Below are positions 27,131 through 37,090 of a stretch of DNA of 64,000 nucleotides, one piece after another. This DNA is from JAFEDN01 sp963712715. GTDB taxonomy: Bacteria; Pseudomonadota; Gammaproteobacteria; Coxiellales; Coxiellaceae. The stretch is from the NCBI GenBank assembly GCA_963712715.1, contig CAVQJI010000058.1:161432-225431 (forward strand). The letters are read 5' to 3'. The number at the start of each line of letters is the position of its first letter. Within the stretch, counting starts at the first letter, position 1. The notes beneath the pieces were generated by a model that was not told the origin of the DNA, made no database searches, and worked only from the letters and a program-made list of their open reading frames with translations. The position numbers were made by a program, and so were the translations under genes.

Positions 27131-28972
27131 TTAGCCCATTCTGTTTCCGTGATTGTTTTGGCCGGTTTCTTCAGATGAGCCTAACCCTTTTCTTCGTTCA
27201 TTCCATATAGCGCGCATACTGGCGCAAATTGGTCTCTTGAATGTTGCAGTTGCTATAGAATCCGCAAAAATCATACCTTTTCCATTCCAGGCAGCTCGAG
27301 TATTAGCGAAGAAAGGCACCTTTCCCCTTTCCCATGGTAACGAAGAATAGACCGCAGCTCGACCAGCCAATGCAGGATTATAGTCTCTATATACCTTGAC
27401 TGTTGATGACAAACGACAGGATTGTTTGAGTTCAAAATCTTGCATAAGTTGTTTGGTTACGCCATCAAATTCAAGGTTAGCGACCTTTCGTGGTAGCGTG
27501 AGAGCGATATTATTAACATAAAGAGGGTCAGAATTCTCATACCGTTTGATTCCCAGCTCACTGATTTTCTTTTTTAAGTCATGCCATAACGGCTGTATTT
27601 TATTTTGATAATCTTCAAAGACCCCCTGGATTTGTTTAAGATCGGGTTTTGGAGACTGTTCTACAATCGCATTCAATTGTGGCCAGGACACTGTATTCCA
27701 GTACCGGTCAGCTTCTGCGGAGTAATCGCACCAGTATTGTTTTAATTCTTCTTTTCTTGATGGATCAGGGCAACGATTATACATCTCATAAAATGCGTTG
27801 GTATGTTTTTTCTGGTAATCTCCGATAGTATTACGTATCAAGCGCTTGCATTGTTCACGGCGTTCGGCCAATACCTGTTGCTGTTCTATGTGAGCTTCAA
27901 AATTAACACTACTCTCGATGAACAACCCGGCCCTAGAAAAAATAGAATCATGGCTATCGTCAGTTCCTTTTGCCCTGAGCGCGCTCAATTGTGCCTTGGT
28001 GAAGATTTCCTGAACTTCTCCACAACTTCCATAACGCCCAATACGGCCATGAATCTGGATTTCGCCTCTCTTGGAAGAGGAAGGATACATGATTATTGCT
28101 TTTCCATTAGGGAGGTTAAAATCAGCACCACGTCCTTCTTTATCAGTCGTAAAAGTAAGCATGCCCGGAAGACTTGCTTTTTCAATTAAAGAAGCTTCCT
28201 TTCCGTGGGATGTACGGTTAGGAATATAATTATAATATTCGTCAGCGATAGTAACATTGGCTTCACTAAGTAACTTTTTTACCTCCAACTGCATCTTCTC
28301 GGAAGCTATATCATTTTCACAAAATATTAGAAGACCTTGCTTGGGTGTCTTTCTATGCGCAGCTATTATCTCCTCGACCAGTATTGCGAGCTGGTCCTTT
28401 TCATCCTTTGCAAGGATCACTGGATTTACTATTCGCTTCGATTCCACATGATCAGGTACAGTAATAAACTCCATAGATTCTTTAATGCCAGATGATAATC
28501 GTTTTCCATATAACTTGGCTGCTTCAGTTTTTTCTATCCTGGAACCTGGGCTAGCCGTGACTGTATATACGTCACCCTCGTCATAATCATCTATTAGAGA
28601 TTTATTCGTTGACGAATAGCTGACTTGTGATTCTGGCGGGATGTAGAATTCGCATTTACATTGACGTAACTGTTCATATAAGGCTTCATTGCCTGCAGGA
28701 TTTTTCTTGTTGACTAAGGCCTGTTCACGTTTGCGATTTAATTCAGCGAGTAAGCATTGCTGCATACCGTTTAGTAACTTCGGGCCAGCAACAGCATTAT
28801 TGTTTTGCACAACTTCAATGGTGCTGTATTTTTGCAAGCCTTTGGGTGTGTTAATAGAGGTATCCGCTTTAATCGTAAAGTGGGTCTGATAATGTAAGCC
28901 TGTTCTGGCATCCATGGCCGATTGCAGCCAGGTTTCAATTTGACTTGCGGAACATTTTTTAAATTGTTCCAA
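27131..28972 (-). pseudogene. C-terminal part of a giant SecA-like motor protein (decayed gene)
   Basis: A 613-aa open frame that continues the gene starting at 33862. It carries the second helicase lobe of a SecA-like motor: LLIFCENDIASEKMQLEVKK, then LTFTTDKEGRGADFNLPNG (SecA: TNMAGRGTD) and IQIHGRIGRYGSCGEVQEIF (SecA: RGRAGRQGD). No SecYEG-binding C-terminal linker or zinc motif is present, so it is not the housekeeping SecA. It ends just past secF, convergent with it. Probably once part of an effector-like protein; function unknown. The first lobe lies in the broken stretch upstream. Confidence 0.65.
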
Positions 28973-30799
28973 TTGTGCTTTGTTAACTCGGTGCTCTAAA
29001 CAAACGAACGAAATTTTTCAGTACAGCCGTCAACGTTATCATAAAAAAGATCAGCAATAGCGGTCGTATGCATCTTCTTCATCCTGCGCAAGAAACTGCA
29101 TTAAGACCGGATAAATCCAGGTCAACTGCTGAAGGTGACGCGCATTTTCCGCACGATTAAAACGCGTCTGCGACAAATCAAAAAAGGGTGCAGTCTGCTT
29201 CATCAAGGAGTAAAGCACGCCTGGAGGGTTTATTAATGGCCATTTCCTCTTGACTCGTTGCTGCGTGCTTGATTACGGAACAGCTGCAAATTAGACGCAT
29301 CAGTAAAATGAATGCCATCCATGTGATAATCTTCTATCGGGCTGTTAGCCTGTAATAAAGTGGTTTTAGCGCCAATGAGATCGAAAAAGGATTTGTAACT
29401 TAAATAATCCCGTTGTGCTAAATACATCCGGCTGGTGACGACATCTACGGTTTTGCCCAAGAAATGTTGGCAGGCGGCTAACATCATGGTAATGCGCGAT
29501 TTACCCTGGCCGGTGGCAATTTCGCCGGTGACATGGCTGTTAGATTGTAACATGGCCATAATGGCAAGATACTGGGTAGTATTCAATTCCTGGCTAGTAC
29601 TGCGATAGAGCAATTCACCGAGATAAGCAACTAAATTTTCGGGTAATCTTTTGAATTTTTTGCTGCGTCGCGGATTAATTCCTGTAATCTTTGAGAAGTT
29701 AAATTCGTAGCCCAGTGCTTTGCTACTTGGAAATTTAGCAATAATTCATCATTGAGCTGATTCTGCTTATCTGCATTACTAAAATTGAATGCCTTCAATT
29801 GCTTACGGGCAAATTCATTATTAAAACCATTCTCCTTTTCGCGCTCATAAGGATTTCTCTCGAAAGCCTTATAAGCTTCCTTCAGCGGTTTATTATCAGA
29901 CAACCACCTAAGTACTTTGGCGAATGATGGGTAAGGTGCAGTGGCGTAAAGTTTGGTGAACTCAGTATAAAATGTATTTTTTTAATCCCTATCTTTTGTT
30001 ATTTTATTGCATACTTCTTTAATCTCTTCTATCCTCGGTAAGCTATCTGAAACTAATGTGTTATTGGCTAATTTAGCAATAATTTCTAATAGTTTGTATT
30101 TTTCATTAGATTCCAGTGTATTAATCACTGTCAATAAATCATAAAAATCACTGGGTTTTTTATAAGCTATCATTAAGCTACGCAATATTTCAGGCGTATT
30201 CTTGCTCTCTTGCTTAGTCTCTTCGTAAAATGTTTCAATTAGCTTAACAAAATTCGATAGATAGGGCATATAGTTGCCATTCTTCTCTTTATATTCCTTG
30301 ATACGTTGGGTTACCATGCGAAATAAGAATGGCTTTAAAATGGGACTCGATTTTGAAATTTTACAAATACTGTTGCACAAGCTCCGATAATTTTCATTAT
30401 AGTATTTATCGTCTAACTCTTTCTTCGGAGTGCGCAATAATATTTTTACACTTAATGGCAGAATGTCTTTTTTAGTAATGACTGCGTTTTGTTTTTCTTT
30501 GATAAACTGGGCAAAATCATTGAAATAAAACTGCAGGCATTGCATGAGTGCTTCACTGGGCTGTTTTGCATGTTGAGCCATCATATAATTAAACGTGCTG
30601 AAATTATCAGGAACAGCCAGTTCATTTAATAATTTATTAAAATCTGCAATGGTTGGCTGCGGTGTTTTTACTATAAAGACGCGGGGTTAACAGCATACCC
30701 AGAAACGCAGTGGTTTTTGCCGCATTCTCTAAACCCGCATCAATGACTGCAAGGCGTTCGATTGTGAGTTTATGCTGTTTTTCATCTTTATCTTTATCT
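28973..30799 (-). pseudogene. Middle of the giant SecA-like gene, many disablements
   Basis: Coding sequence survives in pieces: 30799-30585 in two frames (KQHKLTIERLAVIDAGLENA; TPQPTIADFNKLLNELAVP), an open 200-aa piece (30584-29982), an in-frame TAA, a 90-aa piece (29903-29631), a frameshift, then 29613-29233. The last holds the SecA-type first lobe: TGEIATGQGKSRITMML (Walker A), VVTSRMYLAQRDYLSYKSFF (SecA: VNDYLAQRD) and, one frame over at 29225-29180, SRRALLLDEADCTLF (DEAD/DEVD box). At least five frameshifts and one nonsense codon, so sequencing error alone is an unlikely explanation. Confidence 0.7.
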
Positions 30800-33700
30800 T
30801 TAGGAAAATTTTTGAGGAATTGTATTTACCTTAACCTGCTGCTCTTTGACCAGGAATGCAGTATTGATTTTCTGTTTCAACGCCTCAGAAGGCTTAAACT
30901 CAGGCTTATCAGCATCTATTACCCGTTGCCAGGCCGCCTCATCATAATATTGTCTGTAATGTTTCTGTAATAAATTATTAAATGTGTCTTTCTTTGATAT
31001 AACATCTTCTATAAATGCTTCCAGAGCCGCTTTATTTAATCGGTCTTTATTAAGCGATGGTGTCATCCAGGTCAGTTTCGTCAAATCCTGAAAAAAAGTT
31101 TTGTGGCCCTTAATCGAGAATAATTGTTGCATTACCTGTTTAATATTATTAGTGTTTAATTTAAATCGCGGAATAAGTTGAAACATGAGCCTTTTATTTT
31201 CTGGACTATACGACAAACTATCATTGACTTTTTCGACATTGGAAAAATAAACCTCAAGCTCGTTTAATCCAAAATTGGGATTCATTCCAGTAGCGACTGT
31301 TATTCCTTCACCGATAAAAGGAATATCCCCGTCTTCCATACTGTTAATTTTGGACTCCAGGGCTGAAATTCTATCCATGAAACTTTGCAGTTCGCCAATT
31401 TTCAGAAAGCTAAATCGCGAAATCGAATTAAATATTGCACATAAGATAATACTTAAGGCAGGCAGTGGGAATTTATTATTGTGTTCTGAAAACTGCTTCA
31501 ATAATTCTTTTTGCACTTTAGATTTAGCAAATTTGAGCGGGCCGGGCATTTTCGAATCTTTGGCTGCTTCACATATGGTTTTCCAGCACGCTAAGGCAAC
31601 TGTTTCACTCATATCAGTGGTATGATTGATAGTAGATCCTGCCAATAAGGCATAGAGTTGTTTTTGCGGCCCCAACTCCAATAAATTGCCTCCTGAACTG
31701 GATTCTTTAATCATTTGCACAGCTTTAGTATAAAAATTGAGCGAATATCGTTGACTTCGTTCATAGGAAAAATTAGCGATATAACGATATAAGTTACATT
31801 CTAGTGTTGCTGAATTACGCGATTCTGTTGCTATTTGAAAGGAATTACTTAATGAATTACCGTAATGGGAACCTGTAGGATTACACCAGTCTGGCTCTAA
31901 GCGCATTGCGGGCACTGCAAATTCACAGGGATATTTTTCATCATCCAGAACTCGAACGGCGCCATCACTGTTCAAGGGTAGGCCATAGATTTGTTGCCAT
32001 ACATCCTGTCGGTCATTGGGATGGGTTTTATATAAAATAGATAGCATCCGGTTTAATGCCGCGGGTAGGCTCTTAATATCTTTAAAAGCTTTGAGTGGCA
32101 ATTGATAAAGTTTAAGGCCCAATTTCTTGATCGCATCACGAAACAGGGTAAAGGCTTTAAATAATTCAGGTAAGCTATCAACTCCCACGACATTACAGTG
32201 GTTATTAAACAGAGTTTGCCACCACTTATATTCAATTGGAGCCATATTTAAGATACTGGTAATTGCTACCTGATAGTCTTTTTGGAACAGCGGCACATGA
32301 CTTGGCATTTTAGATAACAAAGCCCCATACAGTGCGTTAAATCGCTCAGGATTCTGCTTCTTCCAACCAGTTAATTGATTGATGAGACGATGCAGACCCT
32401 GTATGCCATACTCATTATAAACTTGCAATAGAGCATCCAATACTGGATTGCTAACTTTTTCTAGAAAGGAGAGGACGTGTTGTTGTCGTTTTTGATCGGC
32501 CTTTCTTCCGTGATTTATTTGGATAATTCGATAAAGTAGGTGTTGCGTAGCCTCAGTTTTCACCGGTTTCTTAGTGCAATCTTGAGCTAACTTCTGTGCG
32601 AAGCGTGCTGTCTTATAATCACCAAACAAATTCTCTAACTTACGTTTGATTGGTTGAGCATTTATATCGGCTTTGGCCAGTTTGGGCATCTCTCCGAGCA
32701 ACATTTTAAAACGCGCGGCGTTGAAATTTTGTTTTTCTTCAACCAGGCTAAAGATACCCTTAAGATTTTTTACGGGCAGAGTAACCATTAGCGGTAAATA
32801 TTGTTTGAATAAATTCGCTGCTTCTCGCGAATAAGGCCTCTCTGACATCTCTTTCCATCGCGCTTTAAGAAAATTATCAGCCGTACCCCTACCTGCTTTT
32901 TCTGCTAGAGTGAGCCATTCCTTAAATAAATCATGGGCCAATACGGCAGGCGGTTCCGGTTGGTAATTGTGGATTAAAGGCAGTTTTTCAGACCCTGCGG
33001 GTACCAACTTTGGGTCATAATCCAGCACATTGTCCTTCACTACAGTGAATCCGCCGGCTGCGAGTGGTAAATTTCTTAAATCACCATCAATCCCGGATTG
33101 AAACTGATGCCTATAACGCAATAACTGCTCGCAAGCATTTTTGGTTATCTGTAGAATTTTAGGGTTATTAAATCGGTTCCCATTCTGACCTTCGATATGG
33201 CCCAACCACTTCATCCATAACTCCTTAGATTGGGGCAAAGATAAATAATAACTATCTGGAATCTCAAATAGTCCTTCGCGCAGATAATTGTGAAACTCCT
33301 TTTCATCGAGAGCTTTGGATGTTAGTTTAGTTTCAGCCTCAGAACCTTCGACTTCTTGTTCAATTTGTATGGATAGTCCAATAGAACTTTCAATTTGCTG
33401 TTCTTGTTCTTGTTGTTGTTCTTGCTCGGTTTCCGTATCAATGCCAAATACTGCTGTGCTAACATTGCCGCCGCCCGGGCGTAGACGTTTTCTTGGTGTT
33501 CCCAGACTCCCGGTAGGTAATAGCGCCGTTATGCTGTCCGGCTGCATACGTTGCGTCCTTCGATTGATAGAAACGGCCTCATCGATCATACGCTGAGCGT
33601 CGGTGTTGATATGGCCATCAGGAAGAATTATTTCTACGGTAATAGGTTGTTTGGAATCGGTTACCAGTGATTTTATGCTTTTAGCTCGATCTATATCGAT

Positions 33701-33862
33701 GGTTCCTTGCAGGATCAATTTAACAGGTGGTTGACGTTTGAATAAGTTTACTAGCAGAGCATATAAATCTTTATCATTATCGCCATTATTTTTACTAGTT
33801 AAATCAATACTATACTCATCAAATGAATTGTCAATGTTATTAAAATCATTAATGTTATGCAT
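30800..33862 (-). CDS. N-terminal 1020 aa of the giant SecA-like protein
   Basis: Start MHNINDFNNIDNSFDEYSID at 33862, with GAGG 7 bp upstream and a TATAAT-like box about 35 bp further. No signal peptide. A small N-terminal domain (LVNLFKRQPPVKLILQG..) is followed by a Gln/Glu-rich linker (TEQEQQQEQEQQIESS) near residue 150 and a long, mostly helical region of unknown family. It ends QVKVNTIPQKFS where the frame breaks at 30800. The DNA suggests one original gene to 27131, over 2200 codons. Large cytosolic-type proteins with poly-Q linkers in this kind of genome are often secreted effectors, but that is inference. Confidence 0.6.
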   Translation of the reverse strand: MHNINDFNNIDNSFDEYSIDLTSKNNGDNDKDLYALLVNLFKRQPPVKLILQGTIDIDRAKSIKSLVTDSKQPITVEIILPDGHINTDAQRMIDEAVSINRRTQRMQPDSITALLPTGSLGTPRKRLRPGGGNVSTAVFGIDTETEQEQQQEQEQQIESSIGLSIQIEQEVEGSEAETKLTSKALDEKEFHNYLREGLFEIPDSYYLSLPQSKELWMKWLGHIEGQNGNRFNNPKILQITKNACEQLLRYRHQFQSGIDGDLRNLPLAAGGFTVVKDNVLDYDPKLVPAGSEKLPLIHNYQPEPPAVLAHDLFKEWLTLAEKAGRGTADNFLKARWKEMSERPYSREAANLFKQYLPLMVTLPVKNLKGIFSLVEEKQNFNAARFKMLLGEMPKLAKADINAQPIKRKLENLFGDYKTARFAQKLAQDCTKKPVKTEATQHLLYRIIQINHGRKADQKRQQHVLSFLEKVSNPVLDALLQVYNEYGIQGLHRLINQLTGWKKQNPERFNALYGALLSKMPSHVPLFQKDYQVAITSILNMAPIEYKWWQTLFNNHCNVVGVDSLPELFKAFTLFRDAIKKLGLKLYQLPLKAFKDIKSLPAALNRMLSILYKTHPNDRQDVWQQIYGLPLNSDGAVRVLDDEKYPCEFAVPAMRLEPDWCNPTGSHYGNSLSNSFQIATESRNSATLECNLYRYIANFSYERSQRYSLNFYTKAVQMIKESSSGGNLLELGPQKQLYALLAGSTINHTTDMSETVALACWKTICEAAKDSKMPGPLKFAKSKVQKELLKQFSEHNNKFPLPALSIILCAIFNSISRFSFLKIGELQSFMDRISALESKINSMEDGDIPFIGEGITVATGMNPNFGLNELEVYFSNVEKVNDSLSYSPENKRLMFQLIPRFKLNTNNIKQVMQQLFSIKGHKTFFQDLTKLTWMTPSLNKDRLNKAALEAFIEDVISKKDTFNNLLQKHYRQYYDEAAWQRVIDADKPEFKPSEALKQKINTAFLVKEQQVKVNTIPQKFS

Positions 33863-34019
33863 AGTAAAGCCTCTTTATTTATCAAAAAATTTTGAACTAT
33901 TATTATACATCGAATACCTTAAGGTTCCCTGAAGTGCAAAGTTTTGCTCGGAAAGAAGGGGGGAGGGGTTTGATTTATTTTATTAAATCAAGTGGTTAAT
34001 ATTTTTACCGGGAATCGCT

Positions 34020-34102
34020 TTATGGGTCATCTCTGTTCCCGGTAAATGCTTCGATAATGTCAACCAGAGGCTTTGTGAGTTTTTGAATTGCCAGCAATGT
34101 CG
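34020..34102 (-). pseudogene. suhB-like 3' tail remnant at the duplication junction
   Basis: On the minus strand the sequence AGNSKTHKA, then LVDIIEAFTGNRDDP and stop (frames mixed), matches the ending of the intact SuhB at 37859-38644 (GNSKTHKALLEIIEAPPCH). Words such as CTTTGTGAGTTTT and GAATTGCC are shared with 37890-37920. It abuts the truncated secF copy. It is too diverged to be a fresh copy of the local suhB. Confidence 0.55.
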
Positions 34103-34862
34103 TTTCAGCAACCTCCGAATATTGAAGACATTCGCACGAAACTCGGCGGCCGCAGGATATAAACATCCGATCGTGCAAAGTTATAGCCGGAAGGAAGTGT
34201 CTATCCGCCTGGCCCCGCAAAAAGGTCTCAGTCAGGAGCAATTGCATCAACGGCTGGAAGCCAGCGCTGCCCGGTGCGGTTATCGGTAGTTCTGATTATA
34301 TCGGCCCCCAGGTGAGCAACGCTTTATTGACTAACGGTATTCTGGCGGTGCTGGTCGCGTTATTGGCGACCATGGCCTATATCGCCTTCCGGTTCGAATA
34401 CCGTTTCGCCGTGGCTGCGGCGGTGGCTCTCATTCACGATCCGGTATTGATTTTGGGTATTTTTTCGTTTTTTCACATAGAATTCGACATGATCGCTTTG
34501 ACCGCGCTGCTGACGGTGATCGGCTTTTCGCTCAACGATACCATCGTGGTTTACGACCGGGTGCGCGAAAATTTCCGCAAAGTGAGAAAAGGGACTCCGC
34601 TTGAAATCATGGATCTCTCCATTAATCAGACTTTGTCGCGAACGATCATGACTTCCGGGCTAACACTGGTTGTTGTGCTGTCGCTCCTGTTTTTTGGCGG
34701 CCCAATGATCCACGGCTTCGCCCTGGCAATGACGATCGGTATTATTATCGGCACCTATTCTTCCATTTACGTCGCCGGGTCTTTTGCAGTGGCCATCGGC
34801 CTGGACCGCAAACATCTGCAGCTTCCCGTCAAACGTGCAGAAGACGAACTGCCCTGAACGAT
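34103..34862 (+). pseudogene. secF: 5'-truncated second copy of secF
   Basis: Similarity to the working secF begins at TTTCAGCAACCTCC (34103) and ends after the stop at CTGCCCTGAACGAT (34862). The first 200 bp have indels (GAAACTCGGCGGCCGCAGG; GGAAGCCAGCGCTG) that break the frame. From 34315 the frame is open and its last 180 codons encode exactly the same residues as the intact secF, although roughly twenty third-position differences are present. It lacks the N-terminal helix and GLDFTGG part, so no complete SecF can be made. Confidence 0.9.
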
Positions 34863-34967
34863 AGACCAAGCAAGAGTGTAATAACGAGTCAGAATTTTAC
34901 TAAAAGTGGAATTAATCATCAATTAGTGATACTATTTGATTATTATCCCCTAACCTGGTAAATAGCC

Positions 34968-36143
34968 ATGTATCGAAGAATATTACAAATGAAACTGCCT
35001 TCCAAACAGTCAACTTTTTTATGGGGGGCAAGACAAACCGGGAAATCTTCTTTTCTTAAAAGCCATTATCCTGATTCCATTTATTATGATTTATTGGATA
35101 CGCATGAAATGGTCCAATTTACCAAATCCCCTTATCTGTTAAGAGAAGAAATTTTAGGACTCGGGAAGGAAAAGCTGGAGTTTCCAATTATTATTGATGA
35201 AATACAAAAAGTTCCGGAATTATTAAATGAAGTTCACTGGCTAATTGAAAATACGGCTGCTCAATTTATTTTGTGCGGCTCCAGTGCGCGGAAATTAAAA
35301 ACACAAAGTACTAATCTACTCGGTGGCAGAGCATGGCAGTATCACTTCTATCCATTAGTTTTTCCTGAAATAAATGATTTTGATTTATTACGCGCATTAC
35401 AACAAGGCCTAATCCCTAATCACTATTTATCGGATAAATCATTTATCAATGATCATTTGCAAGCCTATATAGATATTTATTTAACAGATGAGATACGAAA
35501 TGAAGGTTTAGTAAGAAATTTAGCAGGCTTTGCCCGATTTCTTGATATAGCAGGACTGCGTAATGGCGAAATTATTAATGTGACTAATATAGCGCGAGAT
35601 TGTGGAGTGGATCGTACGACCGTACAAGGGTTTTACCAAATTTTACTGGACACTTTATTAGGATATTTTATTTACCCATACCGCAAAAAAATTAAACGAG
35701 ACATTATTGTTGCAGCTCCCAAATTTTATTTGTTTGATGTGGGAGTCGCGAATTATTTAGCTCGTCAAGTGGTCGTTGACTTAAAAGGAGTCTCTGCTGG
35801 CAAAAGTTTTGAGCACTATATTTTTATGGAATTAATGGCATATTTGAAAATAAACCGCAAACGAATGGACATCACTTATTGGCGTACCAAAACGGGTTTG
35901 GAAGTCGATTTTATTTTAGGAAATGCGCAGATCGCTATCGAGGTAAAAATCAGTGATCAGGTGTATCAGCAGGATTTAAAAGGGCTAATCGCTTTTTGCG
36001 AAGAGTTTCCAAATGCGAAACCTTTTGTTATTTCTCAAGACAAACGCACCAGAAATCTTAAAGTAAATGAAGAAATTAATATTACTATCATGCCATGGAA
36101 AATTTTTCTGAATCATTTGTGGCAGCATGAAATCATTTCCTGA
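34968..36143 (+). CDS. AAA_14/DUF4143 ATPase
   Basis: 391 aa, intact. N-terminal P-loop (FLWGARQTGKSSFLKSHYPD), Walker B (FPIIIDEIQKVPELLNEVH) and sensor 1 (FILCGSSARKLKTQ) define the AAA_14 family. The C-terminal half has DUF4143 features: winged-helix segment ITNIARDCGVDRTTVQGFYQ-like and a PD-(D/E)XK-like end (YWRTKTGLEVDFILG..IAIEVK). Role unknown; common as an accessory gene in host-associated and archaeal genomes. Sits alone between the secF fragment and a palindromic element. Confidence 0.9.
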   Translation: MYRRILQMKLPSKQSTFLWGARQTGKSSFLKSHYPDSIYYDLLDTHEMVQFTKSPYLLREEILGLGKEKLEFPIIIDEIQKVPELLNEVHWLIENTAAQFILCGSSARKLKTQSTNLLGGRAWQYHFYPLVFPEINDFDLLRALQQGLIPNHYLSDKSFINDHLQAYIDIYLTDEIRNEGLVRNLAGFARFLDIAGLRNGEIINVTNIARDCGVDRTTVQGFYQILLDTLLGYFIYPYRKKIKRDIIVAAPKFYLFDVGVANYLARQVVVDLKGVSAGKSFEHYIFMELMAYLKINRKRMDITYWRTKTGLEVDFILGNAQIAIEVKISDQVYQQDLKGLIAFCEEFPNAKPFVISQDKRTRNLKVNEEINITIMPWKIFLNHLWQHEIIS

Positions 36144-36195
36144 CGCACTGAAGACAAACGGCCCTGATCGATGACAAAAGAATAGAAAGGATTGG

Positions 36196-36383
36196 TATAT
36201 ACTCAAAGCGATTGGGTTTTCGGTGTTTTAGCATCCCATTGACCGGCGATCTTGAAACGTTACTCAATCGGAAAACCTCGAAATAGCAGTGAGTATTCCT
36301 GCGGTTTTCCTCAATCGTAACGTTTCAATCTCACCGGTCACTGGGCGCTAAAACACCGAAAACCCAATCGCTTTGAGTATATT
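36196..36383. repeat. 190-bp inverted-repeat element (second MITE-like family)
   Basis: Long imperfect hairpin: the left arm runs TATACTCAAAGCGATTGGGT...TTTTCGGTGTTTTAGC, the right arm is its complement ending ACCCAATCGCTTTGAGTATA. Inner pairing continues with TTGACCGG / CCGGTCA and TTGAAACGTTAC / GTAACGTTTCAA. No open frame. Its right end touches the stop codon of the oxygenase gene and could act as that gene's terminator. Confidence 0.85.
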
Positions 36384-37053
36384 AATAATTCTCTTCGGTC
36401 AGGTTATTTTTCTTTAAAAATTTGGATAATAGACGTTTGCCAAAAGCGGTGAATCGGTGATGATGTAAATGTTTTACTAATGCTTCTTTATCGGCCAAAT
36501 AATTTAATTGTAACGAGAGCCGTTTGCCAACATACGGATAATGACCGTGCCAACCATTAGACGTTACTTTGAAAATCAGGCAATTGCCCGCGAGTGGGGA
36601 GACCTCGGCGAAATAATCATCCAATGAATCCTTACTGTTGAGCAGTCTTAATTTACCCTGTTCGGCATCCCAGGTAGAGTTCAGGTAAAGTAGAACGGTA
36701 ATCAATTTAGTTTTGCTGTCGGTATGGATCTGCCCATCACGCTCGGTGGTATATCCGCGTAAGGTCAGCATGGACGGCTTATCCTTAAGTTCCAGGGAAA
36801 ATTTTTCCCCCAGGAACTGTCGAAACTCGGGACCCTCTAACTCTGTCACCAGCTGCTGGAAAGCCGGTAAACATTTTACTGAAGAAGCAGGGATGCTGCC
36901 ACGGCTGGTAATTTCCGGAAAGGATTGAACAACATCTGCCAAACGTTCAGGATTGATGAAGTTATTGATTATCGTATAGGGAAAAGGCGATTGGGAAATG
37001 ACCGCTTTTTTCAGCGCCGCCAGGTTGATACATGAGTCAGCTTGGGATGTCAT
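36382..37053 (-). CDS. 2-oxoglutarate/Fe(II)-dependent oxygenase
   Basis: 223 aa. The double-stranded beta-helix motif is visible: H-x-D in DGQIHTDSKTKLITVLLYLN, and the distal His with the 2OG-binding Arg in GWHGHYPYVGKRLSLQLNY. Between them lies GKLRLLNSKDSLDDYFAEVS, as in prolyl-hydroxylase-like proteins. Substrate unknown. It lies upstream of, and is co-oriented with, nothing obvious in metabolism; the glycosyltransferase gene next door (37 bp away) suggests cell-surface or LPS modification, by inference only. Confidence 0.82.
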   Translation of the reverse strand: MTSQADSCINLAALKKAVISQSPFPYTIINNFINPERLADVVQSFPEITSRGSIPASSVKCLPAFQQLVTELEGPEFRQFLGEKFSLELKDKPSMLTLRGYTTERDGQIHTDSKTKLITVLLYLNSTWDAEQGKLRLLNSKDSLDDYFAEVSPLAGNCLIFKVTSNGWHGHYPYVGKRLSLQLNYLADKEALVKHLHHHRFTAFGKRLLSKFLKKNNLTEENY

Positions 37054-37090
37054 ACCTTAAATATTAACATTCCCCCACAGAGCGAACAAG

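Noticed and set aside
27131..33862. The SecA-like gene as the housekeeping secA
   Set aside because: It has a 1000-residue foreign N-terminus, lacks the SecA C-terminal linker and zinc motif, and has multiple disablements that an essential gene could not bear.
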